A stretch of 64,000 nt of DNA, taken from Bryoerythrophyllum caledonicum. Taxonomy: Eukaryota > Streptophyta > Bryopsida > Pottiales > Pottiaceae. Position 1 is the stretch's first letter. The number at the start of each line of letters is the position of its first letter. Shown here piece by piece: positions 10,227 through 23,500 of the stretch. The stretch is from NCBI GenBank assembly GCA_963971425.1, contig OZ020517.1, positions 24,500,462-24,564,461 on the forward strand, read 5' to 3'. The translations under genes and the position numbers were made by a program. The notes below the pieces were generated by a model. That model was not told where the DNA came from and searched no databases. It was given only the letters and a program-made list of their open reading frames with translations.

Positions 10227-12901
10227 TGATCCTCCTGCAAACAACACACTAGCGCACCTCCGTACTCCACATTAGTTGCAAATCTTCTCCATGAGCGCAG
10301 ACGGGAGGTGCCTGCCACTTGCACACGAACTTTTCGCACTCGCGCGCCCCCGCAACCATGGCACCCAAAAGCTTCTCTGGTTTCGAGCATAAAGCCTCCG
10401 ATGTCAGCGCGGAAAGCCGACCATTCGCAAAGAAATATCACGCATCTGGGTACAGTATCCGGAGACATTTCCGGAGTTCCTGCACTCGGAGCATGTTCAG
10501 TCGGAGCGACGGATGAACCAGCTGCCACCTACGAAATTGTGGTCAGCCGAGTTACACCGCCACCACAATTTCCGCCGCCACAACTACGCTCCAAAACCAG
10601 CCTGGAAAGCACTCCGCGAAACGTGCGGCTCGCTGCTCGTGTAGAAATGTCGATGTGTCGCAGCAGCTCCGACTCCTCATTGCTGCCGACCATCCACACA
10701 TGTTCCATCGCGACCTGGTCTGAATCATTGCAGACTCTGTGGTGGAGCGCTTTCTCCGAGTCGGTAAGATGTCTAGAGTTTCAGAGCATGTTGACGACTC
10801 CGAGCCTTGCACTTCTATCGCAACATGAGACAAACTAACGTTCAATTCGCTGTCGATTGGCACTACATGTGTTTTTGGCAGTTATTCTCGAAGTGATGCA
10901 TGAAAATTTAGTGTAATTTAAGTTCAGCCTTTACCAAGTTTCGTCTTTGTTTGAAGGAGCGTTGAGCACATCTTCACATATCTGAGCAATTAATCAATGA
11001 TGGTGATGCTCTGCAATGTGAACTACTTTCTAGATTCTGAATTGTGGACTCTGTTTCGTAATATTCCATCTGCGAAACTCCCCATCCAAGTGACAAGCCA
11101 GTGTCCGTTTGCTTTTTCTTCAAACTGGTACTTTCGTTGACCTTGGTAGAAAGTTTTATGTACTATATTCCGAGGGTTCTACATTGAGACAACGAATAAT
11201 ACAAGTTGACATTTGCACTGCCAAAGGCGGAGTACCAAACGTGCACCACACTACAGTACATGAATTGAAAGTGCAATAATTTTTCACCCTTGATGAAGAT
11301 TTTTTACCGAGAGCACAACTATCTATACCACTCGAAGAGGGTGAACATAGTTGATTCATTCAGAGTAAAAACTAATCATATAGTGTGGATATAATTAACA
11401 TATAGAGTGGATATAATAAACATCGTTATGGGGTTGTTTTCGACACTATTACGCTCTGTACAAGTTTACACGACACTTTTTTGACAGTTGTTTGGACACT
11501 TCACCAAAAAAGAAGAGACTGTAGCATGCCCCATTTTGTACTGCCCACCAGCTTCGGAGCCTTTGTTAGCCATGTCAATTCCTCTTTTTTAAGCAAAGGT
11601 GAGCGGGAGGACTACATTATTACAGAGAAGGCATTGGCACGTTGCCTAAAAAGGGCCCTGCCTGAGGTTGACCGTCCATTTAACCTACAATTATCTAGGC
11701 TGCAATGATCGTGGCTATGTTTCACGCCCCAACTGCCAATCCGATCCTCAACAACATGCAACATGCACCCACAGATTCGGATTGTTAAGTAATTCTTAAC
11801 ACAACTCTTCATCAATGGCGTTCAGATCGGATATTTTCATGACATGTCGCTACATCATCTGAACTGTTCATACTTTGGGTAGTTGATCGACCATAACATG
11901 GTCCAACAGCGAGCGGAATAAAGTAGACTAGTGTGTGGTATGATCTCTTCTTCATCCTTTTCGTGTGCAACATTCGCTCTTTGCGTAGCATCGTCGGCGC
12001 CTGTTCTTTTTCAGCTTGAAATCTAAAAAGAATCGGTTTGTCCGTGCAATTTATGTTGTTGAGCTGCATGAGCTATTATATACGCACCGTAAACGTAGCA
12101 TAGAAATCTAGGAGTACCTAATTGCTCGGAGGAGACAGAACGTGCTTGGCGTGAGTTCAGAGCCTACATTTTTTCCATGATACAAACGTGGCATGTATAC
12201 CTCTGGTTTTTGCAGAGGCTTTGGTATTGCAAAGTAATGTCACATAGTAGCAGACTCCAGAGTTCATGTCTGTACAAGACCTAGAGTCTGTCAATCCAAG
12301 GCATGGGCTCCATTGATTTCAGAATCCGAGTTTCTTGTGTAACGCACCGTCGGCAAATGAAGTTCGTCGGAAATAGGAATTAATTAACGCTTCACCTAAA
12401 TTCGTTGCGTTGCTTTTGATGGTAGCGAGGATGGTGGGGCAGTCCCGTGCAAAAGGGCTTGAGCCTCTCCTTTGTCACATGTATTATAGAGCTCTTTTGA
12501 AACTGCGGTGCGTGGAAGGAGGTTCATTTTTAGCGTCGTTGTCGCTGTAACGCTTTTTTGCTTTTTGTGGAGACTTTGAGAGCACTGCAGAAGTGATCTC
12601 TGAGTAGATTTCTGCCTCTTACTCCCAACACAAATAGGAAGTGATATTCCTTGGTCAACCCGTGTCTTCTTCAGTTCATGTCTTTGTCGAAATTGGAGCC
12701 ACACGCTCAGCTTTGCCATCTCTGGAGTTTGTGAGCATCACTTTATGAGGTAGTTTAGGGGGTTGACTCAACCAAGGTACTTGAGGGATTATCATGCTGC
12801 AACGTGAGTTTCATTGCATGGTTGTCAATTTGCTAGGTGTTGCTCTGATATTGTATACAGATTCACAGGAGCTGGTCATTTGTTTGTGCAGGTGAACGAC
12901 C
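10227..12901. other. intergenic between divergent genes; promoters expected here
   Basis: This is the space between the 5' ends of the SAM-PRXL2 gene (-) and the subtilase gene (+). The first ~600 bp next to the SAM-PRXL2 start is GC-richer and open in several frames, but none resembles a known protein. It is probably 5' UTR and promoter. A decayed foldback repeat lies near 11243-11400. A TTTGTGCAG at about 12884-12892, just upstream of the subtilase ATG, suggests a 5' UTR intron. Confidence 0.45.
11243..11400. repeat. decayed copy of the TAGTG...CACTA foldback family
   Basis: It shares the blocks GAAAGTGC-ATAATTTTT, TTGATGAA, ACCGAGAGCACAACTATCTAT-like and GAGTAAAAACT with the better copies at 35017-35212, 40672-40862 and 44121-44304. 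It is diverged and its ends are unclear. Confidence 0.5.
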
Positions 12902-15900
12902 ATGACGGCACAAGATGACAGTCGCCTTTGGAAGAGAGCCATGCAGTGGTGTGCGGCGCTGTTCGTGCTGCTTCATCTTTCTGCTGCGCAGTCAACCTCA
13001 TCCTCAGAGAAGAAGGTAGCCGAGGAACACTCCATCTATTCATGATCAATTGTCTTTTCTACTTTGCTCTTTTGGAAGACATACCCAGCTCCATAAGATG
13101 GGAACTTGTTCGGGCTGAGCTTTATGCAAGGATAGGACATAAGTACAATGAACGAGCCTGGAGATTGATTGATTCTTTGGTGGTGTTCATGTGTAGCTGT
13201 ACATAGTGTACATGGGGAGCAACAACAACCTGCCTGACGCTGAAATCACTACATCAAGCCACCACGACCTCCTCGCCAGTGTCCTTGGCAGGTACCAACT
13301 CATTTCCAGATCCACAGAACCCACAGTTTCCGCTTTTTACTTCACGAAACTGAGCCAGGTGCAATCACTCTGTTGCAGTTCTGGCACCATTGTGCACAGC
13401 TACAGACATGGACTCAACGGGTTCTCAGCCCTCCTAAGTGAGACCGAAGCTGCACACATTTCAGGTAACTCCCAAATGACATACTTCCATGGTTTATGAA
13501 CATCTAGCTCAAGTCATCACGCCCATCTGCACCAAAGAAGCGAAAGAAGTGTTTCCAAGTGGTCGTTCATTTCTGCAGGAATGGAAGGCGTAGTCTCCGC
13601 TTTCCCCAGCGTCAGCTACTCTCTGCAAACGACACGGACATGGGATTTCATGGGCGTCAACCTGGACGGAAACGGGCCCTGGACTTCAACAGACTTCGGC
13701 GAGGACGTCATCGTTGCTACCATTGATACAGGTGCCTTTCCCATCCTCAATTTAAGATGTAACCACAACAAGGGAGATCGATTCATCAATCCTAAAAACC
13801 ACACCTACAGAGAGAGTGCTCGCTGAAGTATGACTTGCAACCTCGCAGGTGTGTGGCCAGAGCATGAGAGCTTCGACGACACGGCCATGGGACCCGTCCC
13901 ACACAAGTGGAGGGGAGAGTGTGAGGCGGGCATGAGCGTCCCCGAGTTCCACTGCAACAAGAAGCTGATTGGGGCCAGATACTTCTCACAAGGGTACGAG
14001 GCGATGTGGGGGAAGATGAATACCTCGGATCCGACCGTGAGCATCTCTCCGCGCGATTTTGAGGGCCATGGGACACACACCACGACCACACTCGGCGGCT
14101 CGCGAACCAGGAATGTCAGCTTCCAGGGGAGCCTCGGCAGAGGAACTGCGAGAGGAGGCGCGGCAAACTCACGCCTGGTCTCGTACAAGGTCTGTTGGCC
14201 TGGCTCCTGCCAAACAGCCGATATCATCGCGGCTTTCGACATGGCGATCCACGACGGAGTGGACGTGATCGCCATCTCCCTGGGCGCCTCCTCCGTGGAT
14301 TACTTCTATGATTCCATCGCCATCGGGTCGTTCCACGCCGTGGAGAGGGGGATCCTCGTGGTTGCAGCTGCAGGAAATGCCGGGCCGGAGAAGGCTACTG
14401 TCATCAATGGCGCGCCTTGGATCCTCACAGCTGCAGCGAGCTCCATCGACAGAGAGTACTTGTCCGACGTCCACCTCGGCAACAACGTCACCTACTCTGT
14501 AAGATCACAAATTACAAGAAAAGTCACCCCTTCTTTTTTCCATTAAGCTCTACGTACTTCTGAAATCACCTCGAGGGAGAGAAACGCGGCTGATTTTCGA
14601 CAGGGTTGATCTCATGCAACCTCGTTCTTCACTACTTTGACTTCAGTTCAGAGACCACCAAGCTCTTGACTGCATTCACTGAATTGAAGGATAAGACCGT
14701 CAAGCTCTTCTGCTGATCTAAAAAGAGTGAGGAAAGAGTTGTCGAACGAGGGAGTATCTTCGGATGACTTCGGAAAGAACGTTACAGAACTGAAGTAGTT
14801 TCTGACACAACTGTTTTCTCATGACATGCGTTGCGATCATGTGAAAGGGCCCGAGCCTCAACACTGAAACGATTGCGCCGAAGGCATACCCACTCGTGTA
14901 CGCGGGAGACATACCGGGATACAATATCACATCCGAAGACGCCAGGTACCACTCTTGGTCTTATAATTTTCCAAAAGGATCTTGTTACTGAGGCAAACTG
15001 AAAGATTGGTCTCAGGTTGTGCGGTGCAGATTCACTGGACGCGGAGAAAGTGGGCGGCAGCATCGTTGTCTGCGCCTCGGGGGACATGTTTGGGATTTAC
15101 TACCCGGAGGTAGAGGTCCATGCCAAGGGAGGAGCTGCCACCATTCTCATAAACGAGGACCTCAAGTCATTTGCGCAGGTGTTTCACCAACCAGCCGTGA
15201 CAGTCGTCAGTCAAGGTGTGGGCAATCACATCATGGCCTACATCAACAGTACAAGGTAATGTAGCTGACAATTCTAGAATTTCAGGTTCGATTGCTAGCA
15301 GTGAATCACCTGATATTCATTTTTTTGTTACAGGAAACCCATGGCAGCGATGACGCCCTCTCTGATGCATCTGGGAGCTCCCGCACCTCTCGCAGCCCCG
15401 TTCTCATCCCGTGGTCCGAATTCAGTCACACCTGACATTTTCAAGGTAAATGTTGCCGACTAAAATGTTGTCAGAAAATTTCTACGTAGGGCACTTCTAG
15501 AAGTGCTGGAATGAGAAAAATTTAAGGTTAGACGACAACATTAGAGTTATTTGTTAAGTGAGGCAAAGACACCATGAGTTGTAGGGTTCAGGGTTGATAA
15601 CTCACCTTGACGAGGAATTGCAGCCTGATCTCACCGCACCAGGTGTCTCGATTTTAGCCGGATGGTCACCGGCAGCATCACCGTCAGAGGATCCGTCAGA
15701 CACACGGGCATTCGGGTACAACATTCTGTCTGGAACATCAATGTCAACACCGCATGTGGCTGGGGCCGCAGCGTTGGTGAAGGCTGCGCATCCTGGCTGG
15801 AGCCCTGCAGCAATCAAATCTGCTCTCATGACAACAGGTACTGCATCTCTTCACCCATGTCAGCAACAAAAACACTCCAAATTGTCTCACCAGCACCATG

Positions 15901-16470
15901 TTTTGATGATCAGCCAAACCACCGAGCAGGAAGCACAAGCAGAACTCGGATGGAGATCTAGCGTGGGGCTCCGGGCACATCGATCCAAAGGCGGCGCTGA
16001 ACCCAGGGCTAGTCTACAACACATCGTTCGCCGAGTACAACGCGTTTTTATGCGGCATGAACTACACAGACGCCCAGGTCCGGATCATCACAGGGAACAT
16101 GACAGCAAACTTGAGGTGCTCCGGAGCGAAGGAGCCGGGCAACAGCCTCAACTATCCAAGCATTGCGGCGGTGAACTTCACCAAACCAGTCACGGTTGTG
16201 CGAACCGTGACAAACGTTGGCGCTCCAGACTCGGTGTACAGAGCTGAAGTCCATCACCCGTCCGGTATCCACGTCTCTGTCAAGCCAAACACGCTCAGGT
16301 TTAGCGATGGAAAGAAGGTACTTTCTTATACTGTCACGCTCTTGCCGATGCATAATCAGCCGTGGAGAGACAACTGGATGTTCGGGGCCCTCGTTTGGGA
16401 CGACGATGGCAGCCACAGGGTGCGAACACCCATCGCTGTTGGGCCCGAGATACCCAGCCCCTTTCTGTAG
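12902..16470 (+). CDS. plant subtilisin-like serine protease (subtilase)
   Basis: Nine exons (12902-13015, 13197-13464, 13579-13731, 13849-14498, 14848-14945, 15016-15255, 15334-15445, 15624-15837, 15914-16470) join in phase to 801 residues, the usual length for plant subtilases. An N-terminal signal peptide (hydrophobic [11 protein letters not shown], about residues 19-29) is followed by an I9 prodomain (LYIVYMGS...[10 protein letters not shown]), the peptidase S8 domain with D177 (DTG), H252 (GHGTH), N355 (AAGNAGP) and S584 ([11 protein letters not shown]), a PA insertion, and an Fn3-like C-terminus (TVTNVG). All catalytic residues are present. The product should be a secreted endopeptidase processed by loss of the prodomain. 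Its substrate cannot be told from sequence. The first coding exon encodes almost exactly the signal peptide. Confidence 0.93.
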
Positions 16471-16812
16471 TAAAATCACGCCATGTCAATAAGAAACTGG
16501 AACCTCATCACATGTAAATAGTACTTGAACAATATAACAATAAACTTGCAACCTTTCAACAAGGTTAATGTACAAGTGTCCACAATTCTATCGCTTGAGT
16601 CCCACTACTTGACCTATGTGACAAATCTCGTGCACACAACAGGACTGCGTATTTATGTTTCAGTAGCGACTTGTATGTATAAAAGAAGTGGACCTGGTGA
16701 TCTGATATTGACTGCCAAGAGCAAAACAGACGACCATGATATGAAGCGATCGGCTTGACACAAATGGGCTAACCCTAAAAGAATGAACAAGAGACTAATG
16801 AAGATACATGAT

Positions 16813-18057
16813 TCAGAGAGGCATCATGATATTCATAAACTTCCTCTTTGCAAACGCCATCCACCACTTGTTGGGCGTGCCATTTTGGCGGTACACTTTC
16901 TCCATTAATCTCCCACTCGTCTCTTCCCGCACCTGCTTAAAGTAGTTCCGCAACAATTCTGCACACAACCCTAATTAGTGCACTGATCACAAGTGAGCTG
17001 GAAAAAACAGCAGGAACAGTGACAAAACTACCTCCTTCGTCCTGTGTTTGTGGTGCGGTAAACAGTCCTCCTAAAGGAAACCCAGATTCTCCCGGAAGGG
17101 GAAACTTCTCCAAACCGAGGTTGATGATGGCCTTCACACCATCCGCCTCCGTTTTGCACGCCTCGATCCGTTTCAGAGCCATGTTGATGTAGAGGGTCAA
17201 GTAAACAAGCAGCTTGTCTGCAGGGCCTCTAACTTGGAACTTACGGAAGAGGACATTCGCCCGGAAGAAGTTGATCGCCTCATCAATAATGTCCGTGCTA
17301 CCTGACATCAGACAAGAATTGTTAATAAATCTTGTTACACGTACACTTAAAGCGCAACAACAGCATGATTTTTACCTGACTCAGCCGCGGGAGCAGGTCC
17401 TCTGATATGACTCTTCAGAGCAAGGATCGGACAGCTGCATGCTTGTTGCGCCTCTGGATCCACATTAATGCATGAATGATAGACCTGCAAAACACGCAAT
17501 TAAAACATATGTCAGATGTCCTCATTGGATATCTGTAGAGAAATCAACACGCACCGTAATCACTGTCCATACCACCCACCCATTTCATCACGTACAAATT
17601 ACACACCAACTTCTGAATCATAAGAACACAGCTCATGTCTAGAATGTGCAACATTATCCGTCATAATAATCTCATACGTAAGCAACCATCGACAGCTTCC
17701 CTTCGCATTCACAACCTAAAACCCAGATGTGCAAACCTAATCAGCGACGCAGATACGCCTTTGCCTTCCAATTGAGATTAATGGGAAAAAAACAAAACAA
17801 AATAGAACATCTCTTCTGTGACTACGCAAAAAACCCAATCCAGATCCCAAAAACCACTCGCTAAACCCAAATGAGCTGATCACCCAATTTCTGAAAGAAC
17901 CCGTCATTCTCAACCAAAGAAGTGGTCCCGAAAATCAGAGACTGAAGCTCGAAGCTGCATGAATGGCGAGTGAGAGGATCTGCAAAACATTGTGTGAATC
18001 GCTGCTGACTACTGAATCCGAAGGAATTGAGCTGCGAGAGAAGATGGTGGTTACCAT
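16813..18057 (-). CDS. ARPC3: Arp2/3 complex subunit 3 (p21-Arc)
   Basis: Exons 18057-18055, 17484-17376, 17301-17032 and 16958-16813 give 175 residues, matching the family length. Family hallmarks are YHSCINVDPEAQ at the start, STDIIDEAINFFRANV, RTL-like DKLLVYLTLYIN, FPLPGESGFPLGGLF and NKWWMAFAKRKFMN near the end. ARPC3 is a structural subunit of the seven-protein Arp2/3 complex that nucleates branched actin filaments at the plant cortex. The first coding exon contributes only the ATG, directly followed by the donor GTAACC, and the protein resumes with VYHS in exon 2. The gene converges on the subtilase, with 342 bp between stop codons. Confidence 0.95.
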
Positions 18058-19051
18058 TTTGAGAGGCGAGCGATGGCCAGCGACTAAGCGTGATCATGCG
18101 CTTGTGGAGACCATGGAGTCCGCAATTCAACCACTCCCGTCACGACTCCTTCCCTTGACAAGTGACACTGATGAGCAAGTGTTTCCGGAAACAAGAGATT
18201 TGATGAACTTTGCCGAAAATTGCTGCAGTTTTGAATGAATATTATGGACGCATATGCAAATTTTATGGATGAAGGGTGGCCTGGGTAGAGCTGTTTATCA
18301 GTGTGAGATGCAGCTTGCCTTTTTGTTAGAGAAATGAAGAAACTTGTATGAACACTCTGACACTAAAAAATAATTCACATTCTGATGTCACCAGGACTGG
18401 CACATAGCTACCAGCTTTTGGGAGGAGTCCGAAAAGTTGGAACCACTTTTTCTGATAGAATTATCATCGTTGCAACAGTAAGCGGATAATAATCGGTAGA
18501 TTATCAGTCATAATTTGTCTACAACAGGCACTAACACTAACAACAGGCCGCAGGGCTTCATAGCAGGAGTAGAGTCCAGAAAGAGGTCGGCAGATAGTTG
18601 TAAACAAAAACTCAGGGTTTAGAAGCACGCGAGAAGATCACAAACTCTACTTCTTTGGCATCACCTGCAACATCCAACACAGATCATTGAGAATGCACTC
18701 ATTGAAAAACATGACAGTCGGCTTGAACTTCACACAACTGTTTTATTACCTTTGCGAGGGTTCGTGAAGGGAAGCTGATGATATCAGTCTCACACGATCG
18801 TATTCGATGACAGTGCATCATCTTTTCTTGCAAATTTTCACTGACTTAGATCTAGCTCTTTATCGGATAGACGGCTGCACACGGACAACAGTGACTATTA
18901 CGAACTGGATAGCTGTTAAAATACACGCCACTTAAGTGATGTTGTAGCACTGCAAATGGTAAACAAGAAATGATCTGTATGCTCTTTTAAGAGCATTTAA
19001 GAGATGCATGATGTGGAGAAGGAGAAAACCTGGAGCATCACCCTGAGGTGC
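18058..19051. other. intergenic, no gene recognised
   Basis: This lies between the 5' end of ARPC3 and the 3' end of CCB4, both on the minus strand. It should contain the ARPC3 promoter and 5' UTR and the CCB4 3' UTR. No further coding or RNA gene was seen. Confidence 0.5.
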
Positions 19052-20597
19052 TTACAGTGGAGCTTGGCCCTCAACTGTTGCAGCCGAAATAGCAACCCAG
19101 TCTTGCAATGTGGTGTCGACTTTCTCTGCAATAGTTCCTACCCAAGCCTGCACGAAGAATCAGCTCATGATTTAGAGACAAATGTATCTAACCGTGACGA
19201 ATTCTGAAGAAATCCAAGCAGCACCTGATCTGCAGGTGTGAAGCCACGAATCGTGTCGCTTGCCAATACTAATACTCCATCATCACCCAATGGTTGTAAA
19301 AGAACTGCCTGCAAGTGCAACGTCACCCAGCACATATTGTAAAGTCCTTCATCGTGTGAAGACCCTGCCCAGCAACTGAGCAAGAACATGTCAAAGGACC
19401 AAACCTGGGTATTCGATGGCAAAAAAGAGAGCTCAAATCTCCCCGGATAGAGCACCAAATTCGCAAGATAATTCTCTGCAAACGCACAGATCAGGTTTAT
19501 CCAGGTCCGAAATCGCTTTCAATACATTGACCAGAATGGGTTGGTTCATCACTCACGTCGTCCGGATTTCTGAACACCCTTGTAAAGTGCGCCACCTGTG
19601 AACTCAGAGGCATTCACGAGAGCTGCACTACCGTCCATTGTCGTCGCCGCCACACCCGCCTGAAATACGCAAGCTCCACCATAGATCACCACCATTGCCT
19701 TTGTTCGAGTAGCACTCCTCAATGCATCCCAAACCCTGTCAGGGCAAATGTTCCGAACATTCTCGTGACATGACAACAAGTCACCAAAAAGAAAATTCTA
19801 TCATGTCAAAGACCTAATCAGGCCCTATCCAACCAAAACATAACCTCTACCTCAAATATTCTCAAGAGAGAATCAACTCTCGCACCAACAAAAGAAAACT
19901 TCACAGACCTATCCAACCAAACAATCTGAAAAATCTACCATGTCAATTCCTGAGCAGCGTCGTCCGTGAGGCTTCGTTCCATATTGAAGCAATCGACCCC
20001 ATCCATCTCTACCTGCAAAACCAGAGCTCATCATTCCAGAGATAATGATAACCCTAAACCTGACAAAATTGGGGCAGGATACAAGCACACACCGAGACAA
20101 CGGGTCTGGGCTGGATGGATTTCCACACTAGCCCTTGCAGTAGCACCGTAGCAGCCAATGCGAGCGCCAGAACATCAGACCTTGATTGGGCACTGCCAGA
20201 CTTCCACGTCTCAAAACCCATAATCAACATGCGCCGATTCAAGAGCGGAAATCTCTTCAAAATGTGACAATTGAGAGCAGAAAACAAGGCTTTAGAAGAA
20301 CCTGCTTGAATCAGCGACAGGGGCGATTCCTGAGAACGCCCGGTTGAGCAGGACCGCCACCAAGGCGCCACCGCCGAGAACCAGCGGCACGCTCCGCACC
20401 AGCGCATCGTTCTCCGCAATCCAACCATCCCCTGAGCCCCTGCTGCTGCTATTCTTTACCACGCACCTCGCACCGCTGCAGTTTCTCCTCAACGCAACTG
20501 GCAGGGTCCGGCGACTCACAATTACCCCACTGCAAGCCGACGCAGCTATCGACACACCTCGGGCGCTGGTGCACATCGCACCAGAGGCGGCCGCCAT
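19052..20597 (-). CDS. CCB4: cofactor assembly of complex C subunit B, CCB4-like
   Basis: Seven exons (20597-20302, 20192-20093, 20012-19939, 19735-19557, 19475-19405, 19308-19225, 19147-19052) join in phase to 299 residues. Residues 1-~50 are Ala/Ser/Arg-rich and acid-poor, as in a chloroplast transit peptide. Two hydrophobic segments follow (VPLVLGGGALVAVLLNRAF, and LALALAATVLLQGLVW after SQSRSDV), then a soluble domain with YLANLVLYPGR, FLPSNTQAVLLQPLGDDG and IRGFT. This order matches plant CCB4, a thylakoid protein of the CCB pathway that attaches heme ci to cytochrome b6. The ATG at 20597 was chosen over one 90 bp upstream because it opens directly into the transit peptide. Confidence 0.88.
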
Positions 20598-23500
20598 TAC
20601 AATAAACAAGTCAGGACGGCGATTCCTCTCGGAAACGCTAGAACTACGATCAACAATTCCTCCCCAAACCCACCAAATTGGATCCACTCCTCTTGCAAAG
20701 CTTCAGCCATCATTGGAGTACATTTCACTCTTCGAATGTAAGAACCCGGTAGATGCTGTGTGTGCACTCGTCCGATATCCACTTTCCATGGAATTTCTCA
20801 GCGGATTTGCAGTTATAATTCTATACGTCCACGATTCAGAGTGCTCACATGCTCGAACAAGTGTGAAAAATCTTTAGGGTTGAAACTTCATGCTTATGGT
20901 GGTGGACTAGAGCACGAGGCAGTATCAAGTGCTACTTGTGCATGACGAGTACCAATAGTCTCTCTGAGCGTCTCCCTGCTCCTGTCTGGGCAGCTTGGAA
21001 AGAGTGCCATATGGTCTGCCCAAGTAGTGTCGTATTTTCTGCAAGGATTTTTTTTATTTCGGCACAGGTGTGTGGCGCAAAGCAAGGAGTTCGTCACAGG
21101 TTTTTCTGGGACGTGCAATCCATGAGGAGCGTTATGTGAGACACCCAGAACACGGCTGGAGCGGCTCCATGGAAGATCGGGGCGACGGTGATGAAAGTTG
21201 TGACACAATGGATTTTCAAGGGAGCCTTAAATTCTCACGGCCTGTGACATATGCTTGCGCTTCAGGAATGATTTCCCTTCGTGATCCATCACTTCTTACA
21301 TCACTTCGTAAAGAACGTCTGCTTGAGAACATGACTCGACATTTCTGTAAGGGTCGGATTCACCCTTATTCTGGGTAGCCACTTTCTAATTTCAAATTCT
21401 CAAGTTCTACAACTCAAAGACTAGGCAAATGGGGCACTCGTGGTGAAGGCGCTCGAGCTGACGTCTATCACGAAGTCGATGGAAGGGTTTGGACGATGAG
21501 AAGTGGAACCGAACCACGCTTTCCGATCCTCTGGTCGACCACTAATTTGCGCATATACATACATCGAGCAACACTAGTCTTGTTGCTCGACATGGTGCAG
21601 ACTCGCCTTGGGTTATAGATTTGACGTTACTGCTTGCCCTTCCACATTTGAATATGTAATACGTGAATGTAAATGTAATTGAAAGAAATTCCTGAAGGTG
21701 CTCGCTCTCCTCGCTTTGTACCCAAGCCTGTCCTAGCCATGTCCAACTCATATGGGAGCCCAACCTGGACTGGTTCTTCGGACCTTGAAGAATAGTGACG
21801 ATGCCTGTGTTTTTTTTTTTGGAGCGCAAGTTTCTCGTGATGATGCGAACTTCATGAGTTGAGTTCCAAGTCAAACGCATGATCCACCTCAAACTCTGTT
21901 CTTGACCATATCTGTAAGAAACCACGGCGAATATACTGACATCTCGGTATCTCAGCGAAGGTATGGACCAAACAACGAGGAGTTCAACACTTGCTACACT
22001 CCATTATTACACCCTTTGTGAGTTTCAAAGCAGCCTTTCCAAGCAATCAGTGTGTGGAAGTCTCAAGAGAATCACCGACAGCGTGACGCACCAAGTCAAA
22101 AGTTTACTGACATGACAGGATCCAACGTTTGAGTGCTGGTGAGGTAATCTATTTGGACCCACAGAAGTATGCTACAGTTCTAAATAATTTCACTGCACCG
22201 AATAGTCCTTCCTCTGTTCACCAAACCTGACTTTCAGATTGTTGTCTGTTGCAAGTCAACCCGCCAAGTCAGGGTCTCTTTGCAACGGTGCTTTATTAAG
22301 TTCTTTTCCCACCTTGCACATCCAACACGACACAAATGCATAATCCCAAACGAAAATCCTAAACCCCTAACCACGGTAAACCCTGACCCTAAACCGTCCA
22401 TGCTTACCAGTAATCAATCAACAAATCATAATGCATGATTTCTTTAAACTGAATGCGAAGAAAAGTTCACAGCAGCAATGATGCACCTGGGTGAGCAGAT
22501 TCTCCTTCGTTTCGTGAAACCTTGGGATCAGCTCGTCAACTACTTCCTTCCATCTGCAACTTAAAATTTCACAGGTTCGCTTGAGAGGCTGCAAATATGT
22601 GACGGCATGTCGGGTTCACGAGACGCAGCACGAGGTCACTCGTTCACAAGTTCAATCACAAGCGCAATTGATGCATCACAAACGAGCATCAGCAACCATG
22701 CGTCACTCGCAGCGACACGTAGAATCATATGAAATTTCTTAGCAATCCAAACAACCAAGCACGGAGAAAACCTAATTCTCTGACCCGAACATAATTTGCA
22801 ATCCAAGAAATCTGTGAACACGTACCTGGCAACAACGACGTGCTCATGACTCCAGCAACCGTTTTGTCAGTCATCAATCCCTCAATTGAATCCGGTTCTG
22901 CGCCCGCGCCGCCAAGTAAACCATCGCCTCGGGTTCTGTGCACTCACAGGCCATTGAATTCCACTCTACCACAGTAAACCATTGAATCCATCAGCTTGAA
23001 GCCTGCCCCATTGACGCACTTGTGAGAATCTCAAGAACTAAAAGAATCTATCGTCCATGGTGGGATGAGTGAAGACCCTGGGTAGTAGGTGAGAACCTCA
23101 CCCGATAACTTTGGTAGATGGGTAGGTGGACACCAATTCCTACCGCGCCCTTCCTTTTCATATGCGCCACCTCCGCGTAAATTGACCCATCATCGTCACT
23201 TCAGGGAAAAAAAACCCAAAAATCCACAGGACCGTCACCAACATGACACGTCTTGCCGCGATCAGGTAGAGGTCTCGAAGATGGCGTGTTCCTCGCAATC
23301 CGACTCCGAGAGAAGGGTAAATTGACGGAGAAGAAGGTGACGTGAGAGTTGGAAAGTGGTTCGACGTCTTAATTACGATGGTGGGTCTTAAAGTCACGTT
23401 AACTCTTGAAGTGTGGAAGCGACGACACTCCTTCAAATCCAGCACCGCCCAGGGCGAAGTCGTCGTCGTCGTCGTCGTGACTCTTGTTTGGGGAGTCAGC

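Noticed and set aside
10308-10838. Plus-strand 176-residue open frame and overlapping minus-strand frames
   Set aside because: No known domain. GC-rich sequence just upstream of a minus-strand start, more likely leader and promoter.
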